DNA from: Bacillota bacterium
Lineage (GTDB): Bacteria > Bacillota > Clostridia > Peptostreptococcales > Anaerovoracaceae
Direction: 5' to 3'
Assembly (NCBI GenBank): GCA_016284575.1
Contig: JAEEPD010000059.1
Location: 1 to 34,663 of the forward strand
DNA: 34,663 nucleotides
A program made the position numbers and the translations under genes. Shown here one piece after another: positions 30,986 to 34,663 of the stretch. Under the pieces are notes generated by a model. It saw nothing but the letters and a program-made list of their open reading frames with translations, was not told the origin of the DNA and made no database searches. How positions within the stretch are numbered: the stretch's first letter is position 1; each line of letters opens with the position of its first letter.

Positions 30986-31453
30986 ATGCTCAGATTCGAG
31001 ATACCCGGCCGGGATGTGCTGGAGATAAGCACTCTGCTGCTGGATTACAACGGAACCATAGCAAGGGACGGCCAGCTGATCCCCGAGCTCATAGAGCGCA
31101 TAAAGCTGCTGCAGGAAGACCTTCAGGTGCTGGTGCTTACCGCTGACACCTACGGCAACGTCCGCAGCCAGTGCCAGCCCCACGGCATAGAGGTCCGCAC
31201 CTTCCCCAGCGCCGGAGCAGCCCGCTTCAAGGCGGAAATCGCCAAAAGCTTCGGCAGCGGCGTCTGCAGCCTGGGAAACGGCTTCAACGACGCGGAGATG
31301 TTCGACGCCTCGGAGCTTTCCATCGCCGTTCTTGACGACGAGGGCATCTGGGCGGGACTTGTTTCCCATGCGGACATACTGGTGAAAAGCCCCATGGACG
31401 GGCTGGACCTGCTGCTGAAAAAGGACCGTTTAAGAGCAACCTTAAGAACCTAA
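30986..31453 (+). CDS. Soluble P-type-ATPase-like HAD hydrolase (COG4087 type)
   Basis: A 155-residue HAD-fold protein without membrane helices. Motif I is LLLDYNGTIARDG: the nucleophile D20 is kept, but the second position is Asn22 where phosphatases usually have the acid/base Asp and P-type ATPases have Thr. LVLTADTYG supplies motif II and LGNGFNDAEMF the metal-binding motif IV. This matches the small soluble P-type-ATPase-like group. The ATG has AAAAGGAG before it; the frame upstream to 30905 includes the promoter. It is 39 nt before the permease gene. The substrate is unknown. Confidence 0.88.
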   Translation: MLRFEIPGRDVLEISTLLLDYNGTIARDGQLIPELIERIKLLQEDLQVLVLTADTYGNVRSQCQPHGIEVRTFPSAGAARFKAEIAKSFGSGVCSLGNGFNDAEMFDASELSIAVLDDEGIWAGLVSHADILVKSPMDGLDLLLKKDRLRATLRT

Positions 31454-31492
31454 AATGTATTTACCCGGCCCCGGAGGGCCCCGCAACGCTTA

Positions 31493-32449
31493 ATGAGCAG
31501 ATATTTTCTTAAAAGAATAATACTTCTTTTGCCCACACTGCTGGCCATACTGCTGGCAGTATTTATGCTGCTCAATGTTACCAGCCCCGCAAGATTCAGC
31601 GGCTTTGGGATCTACAGCTCCGGCTACGCCGAAGGCAGCACGGACCTTCTGGACAGAGTTTTCGAAAGCACTCAGGCAGAACCCGGGCTCTTCAACAAAT
31701 ACCTCCGCTACTGCTACAACCTGCTGATACACGGGGAATTCGGAGCCAGCGACAGCATCTTCGGCATCAGCCAGGAGATCTTCTTCAGGCTTGGGATATC
31801 CCTGATACTGGCGGGCTTCGGCTTTCTCATCTCTCTGCTGATAGGCATACCCCTTGGCGTCACCGCCGCCATTAAAAACGGCGATGCCGCAGACAGGATC
31901 ATCAGCATGGGAACCCTTGTAGCGGCATCCATACCCTCCTACACCCTGGCGGTACTGACCATGGTCATCTTCACCGTGCAGCTGCGCTGGCTGCCCCTTC
32001 TGGGCCTCAGCTCCTGGAAATCCTACGTGATGCCTATTATGGTCATTGCGGCCGCAGGCATCGCAATGACTGTCAAAATGACCCGCTCCGCGGTGCTGGA
32101 GGTGCTGGGAAAGCAGTACATAACCGTGCTCCACGCCAAGGGCATCAGCGAAAGGGACATCATTTTCAGGCACATTCTGAAGAACTCCTTCGTGACCATA
32201 GCAAGCACCCTGAACAATCTGGCAGCCCAGCTGCTCTGCGGCACCCTGATAGCGGAGAATTTCTTCGCTTTCCCGGGCATTGGCCAGCTGGTGTTCCGCT
32301 CCGTCAGCCAGGGCCAGCCCTACGTGCTCCTCGGGACCGTGGCGGTGCTTTCCGTGCTCCTTATGAGCTTCAACATTTTCTTCGATTTCGTCTGCGCCCT
32401 CATAAGTCCGCAGATCCGCATGGAATATTCGCACAAAGGCAGGAAATAG
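31493..32449 (+). CDS. ABC transporter permease, OppB/DppB type
   Basis: A 318-residue inner-membrane permease of the peptide/nickel uptake family. It has an N-terminal helix (RYFLKRIILLLPTLLAILLAVF), an extracytoplasmic stretch, then five helices. The coupling motif region is KMTRSAVLEVLGKQYITVLHAKGISERDIIFRHILKNSF, and the end is EYSHKGRK after the last helix. It forms the pore with the next gene product. The ribosome binding site GGAGG is 15 nt from the ATG, and a small hairpin surrounds it. No solute-binding protein gene lies within the window. Confidence 0.94.
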   Translation: MSRYFLKRIILLLPTLLAILLAVFMLLNVTSPARFSGFGIYSSGYAEGSTDLLDRVFESTQAEPGLFNKYLRYCYNLLIHGEFGASDSIFGISQEIFFRLGISLILAGFGFLISLLIGIPLGVTAAIKNGDAADRIISMGTLVAASIPSYTLAVLTMVIFTVQLRWLPLLGLSSWKSYVMPIMVIAAAGIAMTVKMTRSAVLEVLGKQYITVLHAKGISERDIIFRHILKNSFVTIASTLNNLAAQLLCGTLIAENFFAFPGIGQLVFRSVSQGQPYVLLGTVAVLSVLLMSFNIFFDFVCALISPQIRMEYSHKGRK

Positions 32450-32452
32450 CAT

Positions 32453-33316
32453 TTGAGCACTGAAAAAGCTTCAAAACCCAGCAGTCCTGCGCGCAGGGCA
32501 CTGAAACGCTTCGCGAAAAACCGCCTGGCGCTCTTTTGCCTTGCAGTCTTTCTTTTGATACTGGTGGTCTGCCTCCTGGCGCCCCTGTTTACCAGCGAGG
32601 ACCCCGCTGAGCTCAACCTCGGCAATACCAAGCAGAACCCGAGCCTGGCTCACCCCATGGGCACCGATATCCTCGGAAGGGATATTCTGGCCCGCATGCT
32701 CTACGGCGGCAGGACCACCTTCCGCATCTGCTTTGTGGCGATGCTTCTGTCCTCTGCCTTCGGCCTGTTTTTCGGCCTTCTTTCGGGCTTTTTCGGAGGC
32801 ACCCTGGACCAGATGATCTCAAGGGCCAACGATGGTCTGGCCTCCATACCCACCTTCCTGCTTGCCATCTTCGTGGAGGTGGTGACCGGCGCGGGCAAAG
32901 GCAATTACATGTACGCAATAGCGCTGGCACTGACGCCGCCGCTTATACGCCTCACCAGGAATCTGGTCATGAGCATAATGGGAAGCGAATACATCGAAGC
33001 CGCAAGGGCTTTGGGTGTGAAAAACAGCCGCATAATTTCCGGCCATGTGCTTAGAAATATTGCAGGACCTGTCATCGTCCAGATCTTTTCGAATTTTTCC
33101 GAGGCCATACTCACCTGCACCATCATGGGCTATCTGGGGCTGGGAGTCCACTCCCCCCGCGTGGAATGGGGCACCATAATTAAGGACGGCTTCGGCTTCA
33201 TACTCAACGCGCCCCTTCAGATAGCGCTGCCCTGTCTTGTCGTTTTCATCTGCGTGCTGACCCTCAACATAGTGGGCAGCGGCATCCGCGACGCCCTGTC
33301 CGAGGAGGAAGAATGA
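32453..33316 (+). CDS. ABC transporter permease, OppC/DppC type
   Basis: A 287-residue permease. An N-terminal cytosolic segment and helix (FAKNRLALFCLAVFLLILVVCLLAPLF) are followed by the OppC signature HPMGTDILGRDILARMLYGGRTTFRI and the coupling region EAARALGVKNSRIISGHVLRNI. The start is TTG at 32453, 3 nt after the OppB stop, with CAGGAAATAG upstream. It overlaps the ATP-binding protein gene by 4 nt, so translation is coupled. Confidence 0.94.
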   Translation: MSTEKASKPSSPARRALKRFAKNRLALFCLAVFLLILVVCLLAPLFTSEDPAELNLGNTKQNPSLAHPMGTDILGRDILARMLYGGRTTFRICFVAMLLSSAFGLFFGLLSGFFGGTLDQMISRANDGLASIPTFLLAIFVEVVTGAGKGNYMYAIALALTPPLIRLTRNLVMSIMGSEYIEAARALGVKNSRIISGHVLRNIAGPVIVQIFSNFSEAILTCTIMGYLGLGVHSPRVEWGTIIKDGFGFILNAPLQIALPCLVVFICVLTLNIVGSGIRDALSEEEE

Positions 33317-34299
33317 TGCAGAAGCTTCTTGAGATAAAAGATCTGAGCATAGAATTCAGCTCCCCCAAGGGCACAGCCAGGGCCGTGAACGACGTCAGCC
33401 TGAGCATTGCCCCGGGAGAAAGCCTCGGCATAGTGGGAGAGTCGGGCTCAGGCAAGAGCACCATCGCCCACGCGGTGATGCAGCTGCTGCCAAAGTCCGC
33501 GAAAATAAGCTCCGGCAGCATTTTCTTCGAAGGCCGGGACCTTCTTCGGATGTCTGCGGCGGACCTTCGCTCCCTAAGAGGACGGGATATCTCCATGATA
33601 TTCCAGGACCCCATGCAGTGCCTGGACCCCAGCTTCACCATAGCATATCAGCTGGTGGAGACCCTGCAGGCCCACGAAAAGCTGAGCAGGGACGAAGCCC
33701 GCAAGGCCTCCCTTCAGATGCTTCAGCGGGTGGGCATCCACAATGCGGAGGACATAATGAAGCGCTACCAGCACGAGCTTTCCGGCGGAATGCGCCAGAG
33801 GGTGATGATAGCCATGGCGCTGCTCACAAGGCCCAGGCTTCTGATAGCCGACGAGCCCACCACTGCGCTGGATGTGACCATACAGGACCAGATCCTGCAG
33901 CTTCTTAAGGGCTACGCAAGGGAAGCCGGCATGTCCATGCTCTTCATAACCCACAGCTTCGGCGTGGTGGCGGATGTGTGCGACAGGGTGGCCGTCCTCT
34001 ACGGCGGCAGGCTCTGCGAATACGGAAGCTGCGAAAGCCTCTTCTATGAGGCCCGTCACCCCTACACCAGGGGCCTGCTGGAGGCGGTTCCCACCATGGA
34101 GCGAGATAAGGCTCTGCCCCTCCACTCCATAGACGGCGCTCCTGTGAGCGTTTTCGATCCTCCCAAGGGCTGCCCCTTTGCTCCAAGATGCAGCAGGTGC
34201 AGGGAGGACAGTCAGCTGGCGGAAAAATGCCTCGGCAGCATACCGCCTCTTAAGGAAGCGGCCCCGGGCCACAGCTTCGCCTGCTTTATTGAACGATGA
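33313..34299 (+). CDS. ABC transporter ATP-binding protein, OppD/DppD type
   Basis: A 328-residue ATPase. Walker [10 protein letters not shown] is at 42-50, Q-loop IFQDP near 96-100, signature LSGGM at 156-160 and Walker B LLIADEP at 176-182. The oligopeptide-family C-terminal region is present: [13 protein letters not shown], then the cysteine-rich CPFAPRC-x2-C cluster that can hold an Fe-S centre in this family. The start ATG overlaps the OppC stop (ATGA). The next gene overlaps its own stop in the same way. Confidence 0.95.
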   Translation: MMQKLLEIKDLSIEFSSPKGTARAVNDVSLSIAPGESLGIVGESGSGKSTIAHAVMQLLPKSAKISSGSIFFEGRDLLRMSAADLRSLRGRDISMIFQDPMQCLDPSFTIAYQLVETLQAHEKLSRDEARKASLQMLQRVGIHNAEDIMKRYQHELSGGMRQRVMIAMALLTRPRLLIADEPTTALDVTIQDQILQLLKGYAREAGMSMLFITHSFGVVADVCDRVAVLYGGRLCEYGSCESLFYEARHPYTRGLLEAVPTMERDKALPLHSIDGAPVSVFDPPKGCPFAPRCSRCREDSQLAEKCLGSIPPLKEAAPGHSFACFIER

Positions 34300-34663
34300 G
34301 CGAGATTTTAAAAGTCGAAAACTTAAGCAAATACTTCCCCGCGAAGAACAGCTCCGGAAAGAAAACGGTTTTCAAGGCCGTTGACGGAGTGTCTTTTGCC
34401 GTGGAAAAGGGCTCCTGCTTCGGCCTGGTGGGTGAGTCCGGCAGCGGAAAGACCACCACAGGACGATCCGTCCTCAGGCTCATAGAGCCCAGCGCCGGCA
34501 GGATAATATATGACGGAAGGGACATAACCCGCGCCAATATGGCCCCCTACCGCAAGAAGATGCAGATAATATTCCAGAATCCGGGCGGCTCCCTTGACTC
34601 CAAGTATCTGGTGGGGGATGTGGTCGCCGAGGGCATGAGGGCCAACCGCATGTATGCCTCTAA
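34296..34663 (+). CDS. ABC transporter ATP-binding protein, OppF/DppF type (partial, runs off the window)
   Basis: The first 122 codons of the second ATPase of the transporter. It starts at an ATG overlapping the OppD stop (ATGA). It opens [18 protein letters not shown], reaches Walker A GESGSGKTT at 46-54 and the Q-loop IIFQNPGGSLD, and is cut by the window edge while still open. With the OppD protein it would form the ATPase heterodimer. Its 3' part and any binding-protein gene lie outside. Confidence 0.93.
   Translation, partial: MSEILKVENLSKYFPAKNSSGKKTVFKAVDGVSFAVEKGSCFGLVGESGSGKTTTGRSVLRLIEPSAGRIIYDGRDITRANMAPYRKKMQIIFQNPGGSLDSKYLVGDVVAEGMRANRMYAS

Overview
The window looks like chromosomal DNA of a moderately GC-rich member of the Bacillota, class Clostridia. 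The supporting signs are strong AGGAGG-type ribosome binding sites before nearly every gene, a MEP-pathway ispE, DUF1934 and DUF4405 proteins, an S41 protease with a peptidoglycan-binding tail, M42 aminopeptidases, an rpsF-ssb-rpsR operon and no outer-membrane genes. Most of it is ordinary core and envelope metabolism. I see no phage, insertion sequence, CRISPR array or rRNA. No gene-free stretch exceeds about 290 bases.

Layout. (1) 1-1715: tadA and an Ig-like membrane protein on the minus strand, divergent from tRNA-Arg(CCU); the two promoters share one palindromic -35 box. (2) 1766-3957: a minus-strand redox operon (cytosolic flavodoxin, lipid-anchored flavodoxin, DUF4405 membrane protein) behind a consensus promoter framed by two palindromic operators. 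(3) 3988-6880: a short-chain dehydrogenase and a large uncharacterised helical-repeat protein. (4) 7121-10192: alanine racemase and a secreted Cthe_2159-type beta-helix protein on the plus strand. (5) 10268-13210: hslO, DUF1934 and an S41 protease on the minus strand. (6) 13366-15498: ispE and prmA, convergent, both with unusual low-complexity insertions. (7) 15568-24078: a minus-strand block with a MalY-type lyase fused to a nucleotidyltransferase, three tandem M42 aminopeptidases and, 6 nt after the last one, a TIR-transmembrane-propeller protein. (8) 24290-27475: two uncharacterised proteins, an EamA transporter and its divergent LysR regulator. (9) 27569-30727: rpsR, ssb, rpsF, a truncated antitoxin-like ORF, an HD hydrolase and a D-cysteine desulfhydrase. 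(10) 30986-34663: a HAD phosphatase and a peptide-type ABC transporter whose last gene runs off the edge.

How the genes may work together. The transporter (31493-34663), the M42 aminopeptidases and the PLP enzymes (MalY-type lyase, D-cysteine desulfhydrase, alanine racemase) would suit an organism living on peptides and amino acids. The TIR protein has the layout of a membrane receptor: cytosolic TIR with a plant-like catalytic Glu motif, one membrane helix with a strongly basic cytosolic flank, and a large outside propeller. The flavodoxin pair and the six-histidine membrane protein could form a short electron path across the membrane. These links are inferences from order and motifs. The strongest candidates for something undescribed are the TIR receptor-like protein, the MalY-nucleotidyltransferase fusion and the exported-flavodoxin operon.
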